Shown here: positions 34,101 to 42,400 of the stretch, piece by piece
Numbering within the stretch: the first letter of the stretch is position 1
Layout of the letters: every line of letters begins with the position of its first letter
Assembly: GCF_001949145.1 (NCBI RefSeq)
Contig: NW_019091356.1
Span: 1,845,833-1,893,442 of the forward strand
Direction: 5' to 3'
DNA from: Acanthaster planci
Taxonomy: Eukaryota; Echinodermata; Asteroidea; Valvatida; Acanthasteridae
Length of the DNA stretch: 47,610 nt
Position numbers and translations under genes: made by a program
The notes under the pieces: model-generated
Told to the model about the DNA's origin: nothing
Databases searched by the model: none
Seen by the model: the letters and a program-made list of their open reading frames with translations, nothing else

Positions 34101-36353
34101 TTTTATTTCTGCCTTTGTTCCAGTGCCACACTGAAGTCCCCTTCCCAAACCCCCCCCTCTAAAAAAAGTTGAAAATCATCCAGAATTCTTCAATTGTCTT
34201 TCTTCACATCTAAAGGATTATGCAGTACTCAAAAACCACACACTGCGTGGAAAAGACACGACCCAAAATTTTGATTGCTCAAATTTGTACACTCTGGTAG
34301 CGTGCAGTAACACAGCTGACCCTTGGGATGGTGAAGCTACCATGGCAACAATAAAAGTAGACTGATAGCCTCATCCTCTGATGCGAAGATAAATCTATAG
34401 AGTGGCATGAATTACCAGGATTATGTTGGTTGTTATTATGGGTACGCAGGGCACCAGTTAATCTCTTCTACTTGTCTACTCTTCTGCCTGGTGTGCCCAT
34501 GATTTTTCCCTCTTGGTGATCATCAGCCTATACCAAAAGTCTGCATTATAATGAACAGGCACACGTTGACATTTTCAATGATAAACCTACTGTACATGTA
34601 CAGTTGGTTTGCTTATTAGCACATCACATTACATTACAAACATTTGGTCCCAGTGGAGATGGTAATTTATGACATTAGAAGGCGATTATAAACCTCCAGA
34701 GGATAAATGTTGTTAGAATAATGTTATTCTAGGTATTTTTCTTTCTCTATACTTGTCAGGGGAGTTAACCCTGGATATAAACAGACAAGTGCTTGAACCC
34801 GGATGCATTGAAATGTGCACAAAACTTGACAACAGCATATGTACTGACAGTACTGCTGTACAGACCTGTACCGTTGTAGCCTGCAGTACAAGCAGGTACA
34901 TACATGTACATGTACGCTCACCAAGCAATGAAGTTGACTGAGGCAGGGTTGTGGGGAACGCCTACATTGTTAAAGCAAATTAACCAAATAAATATGCTTA
35001 GCATTCAAACACATTTCCTTTTCAGGGGCCACCTCAAATTTATTTATTACTTAAAAAAATACGTAATTCATCTAAATACATGTTCTATTTAGCCAACTTT
35101 ACTACGCATCAACCTCTTTGACGCAAATACTTAAGACGTTAAGTGAGACTATAGAGCTTGTTAAATTCCAGCTCGGGTCGAGACAGATCTGTGGTATAGT
35201 GGTTAGTGCGTACGTCATGAGATCATACAAGATTAATTTGATTCCCACTGGTCGACATTTTTTCATCCCACAAAACTAACAATATTCTCCTTATTTTAAT
35301 TTGATATTGACCCCAACACATATTAACAGGATTTTGGATTTGTGTTTCAGATTTGTGGCTCTGGAGGACTTTTTCTAAAAGGGAAAAAAGTCTGAAATTA
35401 TAAACTGGTCTTATTTCATTTCATTTATTATTTTTCAGGTAAGACAAAAAATATAAACACATCAAGAAACAGTAATTAAAACATGGCAACAGCATCCCTG
35501 AGGAATTGCCAAAAAGCGAACTAAAATAACTATCAAGTGACTCTCCCAGATGCTGAAACCAAACATAGGGAGAGAAAGAGAGAGAAACAAATTCAATATT
35601 TGATATTCCTTACCTTGTGAATACAAATACTAAGATTTGTCATGGTAAGAATTTTCTAAGTCTAAAAACAGCTACTGTGCATGCACCCTGGAAAATATCT
35701 TTTAATGTCAATTTGCTGGCGCTGGATAAATAAACACTGCCTTCATGATTTATTTGAAAAAAACTTACACAAATTAATAGCTTTTTTGTCAAAGTTCATA
35801 AATGTTGTTTAAATAAAATAACCCTCACTCTGTAGCAAACTAAATTGTGAATTAAGATTTAACTTTACAATGTACATAGGCCTACATATGTACTAACATG
35901 GAAGATTTTGTTTATAATACAACTGTTAGAACACAGTTATGCTCGTATCGACATCATTCCCTGTCGTGTATATGAGAACATACTTGGTACCTTGTAATTT
36001 CATTGCCACTGAAATTTACATAACAAAACTGTCCAAGGCTCTTGGCATAATACTAAGCTACGCAATAATATAGGCCAGCCCGGAAAGTAAGCCCCTACAC
36101 GCGCCGTAGCGGCATAGTCCTCCTCGCTCGTACTCGTGCCACCTGGTAGCACGGAGCCTACTAATGCATGTGATATGCAACAGCGTGAAATTCTTCTCAT
36201 TCCTAACATCGTGCTTTATTTCATCATCAATTTAAAATTCACTGAGAGGCACTCTCAAAGAATTGAGAAAAATAGGAAATTCCTACCTGCCGTCTGCAGA
36301 AGAATCCAGGCGCAAATGAACAAAATCGCGATCGCACTCACTGGACACTTCAT
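18954..36353 (-). CDS. Gene 3 (complete): three-module type I membrane protein, 563 residues, 15 coding exons
   Basis: This is a gene-level entry. All 15 exons join in phase without a stop and give 563 residues. Signal peptide 1-22; module 1 23-180; module 2 181-329; module 3 330-470; stalk 471-517, rich in Pro, Gly, Lys and Asn; transmembrane helix about 519-540; stop-transfer WYRRR at 541-545; short tail ending LVESSDADM. Module cysteines are at 30, 56, 62, 67, 85, 175; 187, 205, 211, 216, 238, 329; and 335, 357, 364, 369, 387, 470. Module 3 has an extra Cys413. N-glycosylation sequons are at 55, 282, 320, 370, 410 and 437. It is expected on the cell surface or shed. No enzyme motif or known signalling motif is visible, so a binding or adhesion role is only an inference. 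I do not recognise a named family. Confidence 0.88.
19615..19698 (-). CDS. Gene 3 exon 14: stalk
   Basis: The exon is 84 nt, phase 1 to 1, acceptor gctaatcag and donor gtaagtcc. It encodes PPNNNPVKPPKGGGGEPGKS, a low-complexity hydrophilic spacer just outside the membrane. Confidence 0.85.
19931..19987 (-). CDS. Gene 3 exon 13: stalk start
   Basis: The exon is 57 nt, phase 1 to 1, acceptor catctttag and donor gtatgtatc. It encodes LAVPFPDNPNEVCKAASP. The gene 2 counterpart lacks the Cys and is longer by a net single base in phase. Confidence 0.82.
20030..20478. repeat. 440-bp interspersed repeat, copy 1 (in gene 3 intron 12)
   Basis: The segment shares colinear sequence with 23730-24175 in the same orientation: accacttgc, caaagggaactgggccttgt, aacagtataccac, attgaaaagaggtcag-like, and aggcctggctgaaatact. 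It is absent from the matching gene 2 intron, so it is probably an insertion. Family unknown; no terminal repeats were recognised. Confidence 0.75.
20802..20954 (-). CDS. Gene 3 exon 12: module 3 fused c+d exon
   Basis: The exon is 153 nt, phase 1 to 1, acceptor tattgtag and donor gtaagtca. It encodes ELLSGGEIKFLVMRRSNRSV and then a stretch ending VQDRIVPVKPC. In modules 1 and 2 this length is split between two exons; here there is no c/d intron. Cys470 closes the module. Confidence 0.87.
21692..21824 (-). CDS. Gene 3 exon 11: module 3 exon b
   Basis: The exon is 133 nt, phase 0 to 1, acceptor ctttaaag and donor gtgagatt. It encodes VRYLFKTKMFHCESPVRLLL, then ARNITCNAVVPI. It holds the module cysteine Cys387, an extra Cys413 and a sequon at Asn410. 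Confidence 0.87.
21971..22107 (-). CDS. Gene 3 exon 10: module 3 Cys cassette
   Basis: The exon is 137 nt, phase 1 to 0, acceptor attgccag and donor gtaagtgt. It encodes VSDECTTFRDIADDI, then MNCKANHNPCDGFSCNLTS. C-x21-C-x6-C-x4-C with the CDGFSC core. Confidence 0.88.
22262..22372. mobile_element. Diverged CATCACAAGTCC-family MITE copy
   Basis: The stretch ccagtcacaagtaacagggt ... ggttttgttacag ... tagcttgtcacttg follows the same order as the copy at 16902-17070, but the ends are degraded. Confidence 0.45.
22373..22720 (+). mobile_element. tRNA-derived SINE
   Basis: A pol III B-box match, gggttcgattcccggccc, is near 22428, with an A-box-like stretch about 45 bases upstream. A body containing tggggttttcctcccacc follows, and the element ends in an AT-rich tail (aattattgttataattaatt). 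This is the standard layout of a tRNA-derived SINE in gene 3 intron 9. Confidence 0.7.
23388..23475 (-). CDS. Gene 3 exon 9: module 2 exon d
   Basis: The exon is 88 nt, phase 0 to 1, acceptor ttttcccag and donor gtaagtgc. It encodes IQLTVHIPGLPQPVV, then LNESRVPIPPC. It ends the second module with PPC, like exon 5 and gene 1 exon d. Sequon at Asn320. Confidence 0.87.
23730..24175. repeat. 440-bp interspersed repeat, copy 2 (in gene 3 intron 8)
   Basis: It matches copy 1 at 20030-20478 along its length with scattered differences, in the same orientation. No coding potential is conserved between the copies. Confidence 0.75.
24321..24415 (-). CDS. Gene 3 exon 8: module 2 exon c
   Basis: The exon is 95 nt, phase 1 to 0, acceptor caaaacag and donor gtaagatc. 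It encodes EGDGITLPEGVQANITVIMD, then EDIDYFLTT. An alternative acceptor three bases downstream would remove one residue. Sequon at Asn282. Confidence 0.83.
25149..25278 (-). CDS. Gene 3 exon 7: module 2 exon b
   Basis: The exon is 130 nt, phase 0 to 1, acceptor gcccacaag and donor gtgagttt. It encodes SFEITAVSVLDSCTEPISYT and ends RSETVPV. The counterparts in gene 2 (12228-12357) and gene 4 (47044-47176) are clear. Confidence 0.88.
25636..25769 (-). CDS. Gene 3 exon 6: module 2 Cys cassette
   Basis: The exon is 134 nt, phase 1 to 0, acceptor aatcatag and donor gtaagttg. It encodes QQSLQCRRMQELVIGL, then FQCVKDDDCKGFRCTGAIG. C-x17-C-x5-C-x4-C. Confidence 0.88.
26250..26349 (-). CDS. Gene 3 exon 5: module 1 exon d
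   Basis: The exon is 100 nt, phase 0 to 1, acceptor tccttag and donor gtaagaat. It encodes LKLVLLANGFPLFEIPILSP, then RTPPCSTQAP. The gene 2 chimeric exon keeps the last part of this exon and its donor. Confidence 0.87.
27108..27193 (-). CDS. Gene 3 exon 4: module 1 exon c
   Basis: The exon is 86 nt, phase 1 to 0, acceptor gctgtcag and donor gtaagtat. It encodes LQYDQAFIDLNVGIQVQ, then KVSEGFQIG. Gene 4 exon 4 has the same length and the KVSEG motif but is much more divergent than the neighbouring exon 3. Confidence 0.87.
27546..27684 (-). CDS. Gene 3 exon 3: module 1 exon b
   Basis: The exon is 139 nt, phase 0 to 1, acceptor gcgatgcag and donor gttggtca. It encodes GQRNELRVKLHPCDDPPQMF and ends THGDTYTIP. 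Compared base by base with gene 4 exon 3, only 5 of 139 positions differ. Confidence 0.9.
27751..27803. repeat. AAAC microsatellite
   Basis: Two runs of acaa/aaac tetranucleotide repeats are separated by acacccc, in gene 3 intron 2. They produce a shadow ORF of NKQTNKQT type that is not a gene. Confidence 0.95.
29318..29487. mobile_element. Palindromic MITE-like element, copy 2
   Basis: It is almost fully self-complementary: gcgattcacaatagt ... caagagtttgcaacgtgttg on the left pairs with caacgtgttgcaaactcttg ... actattgtgaatcgc on the right, around a short centre. Related copy at 11133-11304. Confidence 0.88.
29862..29997. repeat. Interspersed repeat, copy 2 (partner at 5565-5697)
   Basis: It shares ccttccacttgattt, tgtcaagaatgca and gcataggagggttaa with the copy at 5565-5697, in the same order and strand. 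Confidence 0.6.
29993..30051. repeat. Inverted repeat (hairpin) with 24-base arms
   Basis: The left arm ttaaccctaacagtcctcag pairs with the right arm tgaggactgttagggttaa, around an 11-base loop. The arms include a single CCCTAA/TTAGGG unit. Confidence 0.85.
30223..30371 (-). CDS. Gene 3 exon 2: module 1 Cys cassette
   Basis: The exon is 149 nt, phase 1 to 0, acceptor cagcctcag and donor gtgagaca. It encodes EATYQPECDTLDEAVQQINQ, then INCTRSADCDGFTCFL. C-x25-C-x5-C-x4-C; sequon at Asn55. Genes 2 and 4 begin their mature proteins with the same EATYQPECDTLDEAV. Confidence 0.9.
35180..35252 (+). repeat. tRNA-like sequence (tRNA pseudogene or SINE head)
   Basis: The A-box-like tggtatagtggttagtgcg lies about 30 bases before a B-box-like tttgattccc. 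Arm pairing is poor, so a working tRNA is unlikely. Confidence 0.4.
35405..35530 (-). mobile_element. Possible reversed LINE 3' tail
   Basis: A simple tttcatttcatttatt stretch is followed by an A-rich block and gcaacagcatccctgaggaa. This resembles the 3' ends of L2/CR1-type LINEs read backwards. Weak; no reverse transcriptase is present. Confidence 0.3.
36287..36353 (-). CDS. Gene 3 exon 1: signal peptide
   Basis: The exon is 67 nt with donor gtaggaat. It encodes MKCPVSAIAILFICAWILLQ and TA, a typical short signal peptide. This start is chosen because the next exon continues in phase and gene 4 has an equivalent start (MKLHVILTSSVLLCAWVLLS). Confidence 0.85.
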
Positions 36354-36581
36354 TCTCTGTGGTTTTAGGTACAGTTCTAAATCTCTGAGTATCGAGGGTC
36401 AATGCAGTTGACTTTGGAACTAGCAGTAGCAGACGTCTCTTGAGATCACTACAATAAGATGCAACTTCGAGGAAAGTGGGATATGAACCAAATCGCTACT
36501 ACATTTCCTCAAAATTGTGGCCCGAGCCTGAGCTGCGCCGGTGTGGTGCTGTTAGCTGTACAATAACAATGCCACATTGAA

Positions 36582-36602
36582 GTCAAAAGAGGGCGCTGTC
36601 AC
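36582..36602 (-). promoter_or_regulatory. Shared upstream element of gene 3 (diverged CTCF-like)
   Basis: The sense strand reads GACAGCGCCCTCTTTTGAC, about 235 bases before the ATG. It keeps the GCGCCCTCT core of the gene 2 and gene 4 elements in the same orientation relative to the gene. Confidence 0.45.
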
Positions 36603-36691
36603 CTCTTAAAAGGCAACTGACTCGCGGCTGGCTCGCGGCGACGGACGGAAGCTGCTTTCAAGGACCAAGTTTTCGGGGAAATGTTATTGAA

Positions 36692-38079
36692 TACGGAGGC
36701 GTATTACCGCCACGATAATAAAAAACCTCCCTCTATCGTGTACGTGTACATGATGGGGGGGGACGTGCCCCCCACAAATTCCCAGGCCCCCCCCACTGAA
36801 AAAAACGGATGAATGGATATTGAACAAAGCTAACAAACACCCCCATAAAAAACACTGAAAGTTGGTGCCCTTTGGCCCCCCCCACTAAGAATCCTAGTTA
36901 CGCCACTGGTTCAACTGATATCGATCTCCACAATCCAACCAAAAAGAAAAAGAACTGGACGTGGAGAACATTCAAATCCTAATGGAACTCCTTGAGGAGC
37001 AAAGTTAAGAAGTGTCGGTTAGGCATGGAATTCAACTCCCCCCCAAAATAAAACTGAAATCCGCCTACTTCAATCGTGCATGGCTTGAAGAAAAACCATA
37101 CAGACAAGGAATCTTTGCCATCAGTTGCAATAAATAATAAAAGAACCAAAAAGGTGACTGATAAAGTATGGAAAAAGGGCATGCTCTGTTCCCCTCAGCA
37201 CAAAATAGAAAAAAAAACGGGACGGCATATTATCGCCGGTATACTTGAAATCACTAAGTGAATTAGAAACCCACAAATATACACAAACGAGCCCTTGCGT
37301 CGCCAAGCTCCAGATACGGAGTTTCAAAACTCCTACTCTAGCTCTGGGAAACTAATGGGCCCGCGGGCGAGTTATGAGTTGACAAGCGTTACTCAACCAC
37401 GTGGCCTTGCATGAGACCACGGATGACTTCCTAGTTATTGTATTGCACCCTGAAAATTAAGCAAATTTCACACAAATTTTCTAGCAAGCTCTGATCTGCA
37501 CAAACGTCGGTATCTCATCAACCTGAAAATCTCTCCATACTGGTCGCAAAAAATGTACTCAAATACACCAGCAAACAGACCGCTCGTTCATGAAGCTGTG
37601 TAAAATTAAACAGTAAGAAAAGAGTGGGAAGTGGCCCTGTTAGTGCTGATAACAATTTCATCCTTTCCTGGCTTTAAAAAAAAAATACAAGGCAGCAATA
37701 TTTTGGGAATAACCCCCCCCAAACAAACCCCTGTTAACAAAAGGATAAAATCGACCGATTATATCTTAAACCTTGCTTGCACAGACTGGCTTCCCCTTTT
37801 TTCTCAGCCATAGAGACAATTCACTTAACCTTCGAAAACAGTGCAGAAAAAACAATATTCATGGTGGCGGCCGAACTCCAGTCCACCAAACGAATTAAGA
37901 CGTAGAGGCGACATGTATGATTACGCCCCTTCCCTTTGGACACACATGGATGCGGCGTGCACTTCTGAGTAATCGTGTTCGTACACGATACTTATCATGC
38001 ACGTACAAGATAGTTATCGTGTACGTACGCGCTAGGGGCGAGAACTTTTTATTATCGTGGCGGTAATAAGCTTCCGTAC
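36692..38079. mobile_element. 1.39-kb element with about 33-bp terminal inverted repeats
   Basis: The left end tattaccgccacgataataa (36702 region) and the right end ttattatcgtggcggtaata (38050 region) are exact inverses. The match extends outward through tacgga(g/a)gc with one or two mismatches. No transposase ORF is inside. Target-site duplication was not identified with certainty. Confidence 0.65.
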
Positions 38080-38374
38080 TTCCGTAACTTAGGGCCGGAG
38101 CCTTTGTTTTATTTTCCTATCCTGTCACGTTGTTTGGGAGGCTCTTAAGGTAAATTTTGGGGCATTTTGTACACTTTTGAAAGAAGAGAAATGAAATACA
38201 CGTACATTTGTACCATGTTCTCCCATCGCCCTCGTTTCACCTCATATCAATTATTTTTTCCCTCGAACTTAGGAGCACGCTGAGCATCGCGGCGCGCACT
38301 CAGGCTGGATTGGCGCCGATGGGAGTGGAGCACTAGGCGGCAAAGAATTGGATACTCCGGGCCTTCATGAAGGC

Positions 38375-38870
38375 ATGACATCGTTGGCATTGGGAAACTA
38401 CATTTTAGGAAATCGAATGTTGTTACAAATAAAACTTTTTTGTGGATGTTAGGCCACAGTGGCAATGAAACCGCACTCCACCCAAACCCTTCAATCATTC
38501 ACCGTTAAAATTTATACTGGCAACTTCTGGAAAGATAGCAAGATTCCCTCAGCGCCCGGAAAGTTTGAATTTTGTAACTTAAGTAAGTAGTATTTCACGT
38601 TGCAATATTCTAAATAAAAAGCAAAGAATTTTCGAAACACACTATAGGAATCTCAAAGAGGATACAACGGAAGTGCTTAAACAAGAAATGGCTCATATGA
38701 TATCATTAAAATTTGGAAAACAAAATAAGGACCAATCTTGATTAGCGTTGGGGAGGGGGCCGAGTCCATTTTGCACCGTTATAAACAAATCAACAACCCA
38801 CTAAGTTCAACAAAAACTGGCTTCATGTAGCTTTTTTCTCTTTTATTGAACACTCAGTTTTCAGTGTCAG
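38375..38870 (-). other. Relic of a family 3' flank (homologous to 14930-15180)
   Basis: ttggcattgggaaactacat, then aggaaatcgaatgtt, and later gttataaacaaatcaacaac and cttttattgaac correspond in order and strand to 14938-15180, the stretch between the gene 2 promoter and the gene 3 polyadenylation signal. Confidence 0.6.
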
Positions 38871-39212
38871 AAACAGGAAGTTTTTGCAATGTAAGATGTT
38901 TATGTTGTTGACTTGTTGTTTGTGTTATTTATTGAATGAATCGCAAACTCAATCAGAATAGAAGCACTGCAAATGCTAGTACAATTTTGACTTTTTTTCT
39001 AGAAAATAGCCCATAATCTTCCTGATCCAAGAACATGAAGCAACTAATACTTAGGCAGTCTATCAAGCCCACAGACCAGAGCCGTATATACATGTACATG
39101 TAGATTAATATAGATCATAGACCTGGAGGAGAAATCTCCTACAGGTTTCTTATTAATTAATATCCCTGCGGCAACATCACAGACCAGAGCTAGCTAGCCG
39201 CGGACAGGCCAT

Positions 39213-39233
39213 CGGCGCCCTCTGTTGACCACA
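39213..39233 (+). promoter_or_regulatory. Shared upstream element of gene 4 (CTCF-like)
   Basis: CGGCGCCCTCTGTTGACCAC lies about 130 bases before the ATG. It matches gene 2's element with one difference and has the same orientation relative to the gene. Confidence 0.5.
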
Positions 39234-39358
39234 CATCGACGCGACGGCGTCAATAAATAGACGTAGACTCGATTGATCGATCGCTGAACGCTTCATCAAA
39301 AGTTTGAACAACTTAGTTTGTTTGCGCAGTTAGTGGACCTCCAGCCACAAAATCGAGG

Positions 39359-39434
39359 ATGAAGCTTCATGTGATTTTAACAAGCAGTGTCCTGCTGTGT
39401 GCTTGGGTTCTTCTCTCAATTCTTCAAACCGCAG
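39359..39434 (+). CDS. Gene 4 exon 1: signal peptide
   Basis: The exon is 76 nt with donor gtaagcct. It encodes MKLHVILTSSVLLCAWVLLS and ILQTA. The end LQTA|E is shared with gene 3. Confidence 0.87.
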
Positions 39435-42400
39435 GTAAGCCTATCCTGAGAATTTTCTTGATCTGATTCAACTTGTTTGTTGGCCTGTGGTTAGATCATC
39501 GAGCACATCCTCGTCGTTGCGATATGCAAACTTGTTTCTAAAACATCTTTAAACGATTGTATTTGGAACCGCTAAAAACAGGAATAATGAAGCAGGCTTT
39601 AAAAAGGGCTAAAAACAGTGTCTTAAAACAGGTTCCTCTGCATATTTTCTTGAAAACGGATCCCCGGTTTCCAGACTGTTTTCTAGAAAACAGGAATAAA
39701 ACATGTTTTTTCCTGTTTTATGAAAACAGACATTTGCATAAATAAATATTTATAAGATGCAAACAAGGACTGATGTATTTGTGTCTTTCACATACATCGG
39801 AATAGAACTGTTTTACCATGGTTTTACTCTGGCATCATATATGTCTTCATGTGTACAGAATGTTCTTCAAATGAAGTTGTATCTTACATTTACTTCTAAG
39901 CAAGTATGGAATCATTGAATTCCAGTTAGCTGCATGTGGTTATTCTTAATCACTTTCTCAGAGATAATTTGTACTCAGTTTTGCTTTTGAGTCCATCACA
40001 AGTCCCTGCAAGTCCCTGTAAGTCCATCACAAGTCATTCAGTCTTATTAATCCAATTCACAAGCTATTCAAATGAGTTGTGACAAAGCATTCCTTTGTCA
40101 TTGTTCACTCTGTTACTTATGACTGGCCTTTTGAAGGGACTTGTGACTGGACTTGTGATGGGCTCGAATACAACTTGATTTGTATACACGAATCGATACT
40201 GTATGCACCGTATCCGATGGGCTCGAATACAGCTTGATTTGTATACACGAATCGATACTGTATGCACCGTTCATGATGTTTTACTGATACTCACTTTAAC
40301 ATTTACTGCTAATTAAGCAAAGTTTGCATAAACATCATGTACATGTATAATCTATCTAAGAGTTTATACTTGGTGTAACCGCAAACCGAACTAGTCGATT
40401 GGCACCTCACCATGCAAACCTACCAAGTGACACGCTGCTAATTCACATGATGCAGTCAGTTTATCCAATCTGAAATAAAGCATGCATGCTTACAGGGATA
40501 TAGAGCATTTCAAACATGATCAGTTTTACACAGCTTTCTTCATGCCATCTTTCTATATTTTTCTAAAATACACTGCTGTTCCCCATTACCAACACATGCA
40601 TGTCGGACAGCAGGCCTATACAGACAATTAAGTGACTCATAAATCATTTGACCGTATAGGCCTAAATCAACCATTGCTTGACCAAGCATTCACACAGATT
40701 GTTAGCCTGCAAACGAACAGAAAGATGTGGGGACCTTGACTTGACCATATAAAAAAAGACAGGCATTTTTGCCTACTGCTGTGTTTGCAGATCTTCACGG
40801 TTGGCTGGCAACATTTTTCTCTCCGATGAAAGCAAGTTATCTCAATTCAAGCAAATCATGTTCCACATCAATTCCTGTATCTCGTTTTGGTTTTTTGTGG
40901 GGCAATCCATTTTGTTGTACAGATAATTCCAGAAATGAGGGGTCCATTTTTTTGGTGTCCCTGTCACATCTGACGTATGATTTTATAAGTTTAGAACACA
41001 TTTTCTAATTTCCAAGAGCGATGAATAAAATTACCTGCCAAACAAATAGTAATAGTTTGAAATCAGTTCCGGTGATATTTCCATGTCAAATAACACACTT
41101 TTGGACCCCTAATTTCTGGAATTTACCTGATACATGTACATTTTTATCATTGAAATAACTTTTGCTTGCCTGTCATGGAACTGCAACATAGAAAACTCAA
41201 CTGGTTCATTTTATTATAAATTTAGTTACTTACACTATAAATAGCATTGTACACAAAAAGTTGAATATAATCTCATAAAGCGTATGCCTACCCAGGGCAG
41301 GAACTTCATGGTATTGGAGGCAATTAAGTCTTCATGTACCTGACCTTTGCCTCAATGCCCTTTGAAATAAACAATTTGCTTCTTTACTACGACTAGCCCT
41401 TGTAAATTAGAAAGCTACTGCCTACATCATTACCAACGAGGTTTCACATGATGCACCGCATCTTTATAGTCAAAGATGCTCTTTCTTTCACCATCTAAAA
41501 ATTTCATGCTACCTTGTCGGTACTTTTCAGCTTCAGAACCTTCAAACTTACAGATTTATCAAATTTTAAAAAAGTTCCTAAAACAGTTAAACTACATCTC
41601 CAGGATAACCAACTGGTGTGCTAACTTAAAGTCTGTCCAAACTGTAGTTTGGATGGCGTCAAGTTCCAGGACACGAACAGTCCTGCAGTAAATTTCTGTA
41701 GCAAATTTCTCAACCTTCTCCAAATCTCTGCGGTTCATCACATCTGAAAATATATACCATGTGGCGCTAACTTTCATCCATGACTCAAACTGAAACTGCA
41801 AGTACAAGTTGCCAATGTAAACAAAATGAGGGCACATGGCACACGCAAGTACCAGTAGTCTGTGCTATTGTCGGGCTGGCTTCCAAATCCAATTGTCATC
41901 AGAATGGTCCCAAAATTGGGACAGATATTATTGTTAGAAAGTCAATGCTCGAAAGCCCTACCACCGGTAGAACAGCATACAGCAAAAAGTCCTGAATCAG
42001 TCTTGGGCAATTTTACATGTGCTAGTACATCGCTGACAACTTACTGAGCTCAGCGAAGCTTTTTGCATTCAGAGAGTTCATTTGATTGCTTAAGACCTGT
42101 GAAGGCAAAACGTCTGGACATACAGTATAAGACGAATTCGTGGACCAAGGAGTACTTTTTTGACTGATTTTGAAGGCATATGCATCTTTCCTACATCATT
42201 GTTTGTTGGTTGGCTTTTGTTTTGGCCTGTAGAAGCCACGTACCAACCGGAATGCGACACGTTAGATGAGGCTGTACGACAAATCAACCAGGCCCAGTCA
42301 CAGCTGGGGAGTGTCAACGCTAGCATCAACTGTACCCGTAATGCAGCCTGCGACGGTTTCAGCTGTGTCCTTCCCTTCCAGGTATTTAGACAATGAAGCT

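Larger units (their letters stand above)
30372..36286 (-). other. Gene 3 intron 1 (5.9 kb)
   Basis: The first part (30400-30790) matches gene 2 intron 1. The rest has many acatgtacatgt palindromes (for example near 31088, 32837, 33378, 34598 and 34903), a tRNA-like sequence (35180-35252) and a possible LINE tail (35405-35530). No exon with family similarity was seen on either strand. Confidence 0.6.
36354..39358. promoter_or_regulatory. Head-to-head spacer between gene 3 and gene 4
   Basis: The 3-kb spacer between divergent starts contains the shared upstream elements (36582-36602 and 39213-39233), a TIR element (36692-38079) and a relic of a family 3' flank (38375-38870). Gene 3's proximal upstream 340 bases resemble gene 2's (tacatttcc, aaattgtggcccg). 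A TATA-like aataaata lies near 39252, about 100 bases before the gene 4 ATG. No coding sequence is recognised. Confidence 0.55.
39435..42232 (+). other. Gene 4 intron 1 (2.8 kb)
   Basis: The intron contains a MITE copy (39984-40173) and a 59-bp tandem duplication (40157-40270). I see no exon candidates with family similarity. Confidence 0.6.

Noticed and set aside
36640-36910. Runs of C/G around 36755-36890 as a promoter CpG feature
   Set aside because: They are C- and G-homopolymer tracts inside the TIR element, in the style of a dispersed repeat; not evidence for a promoter.
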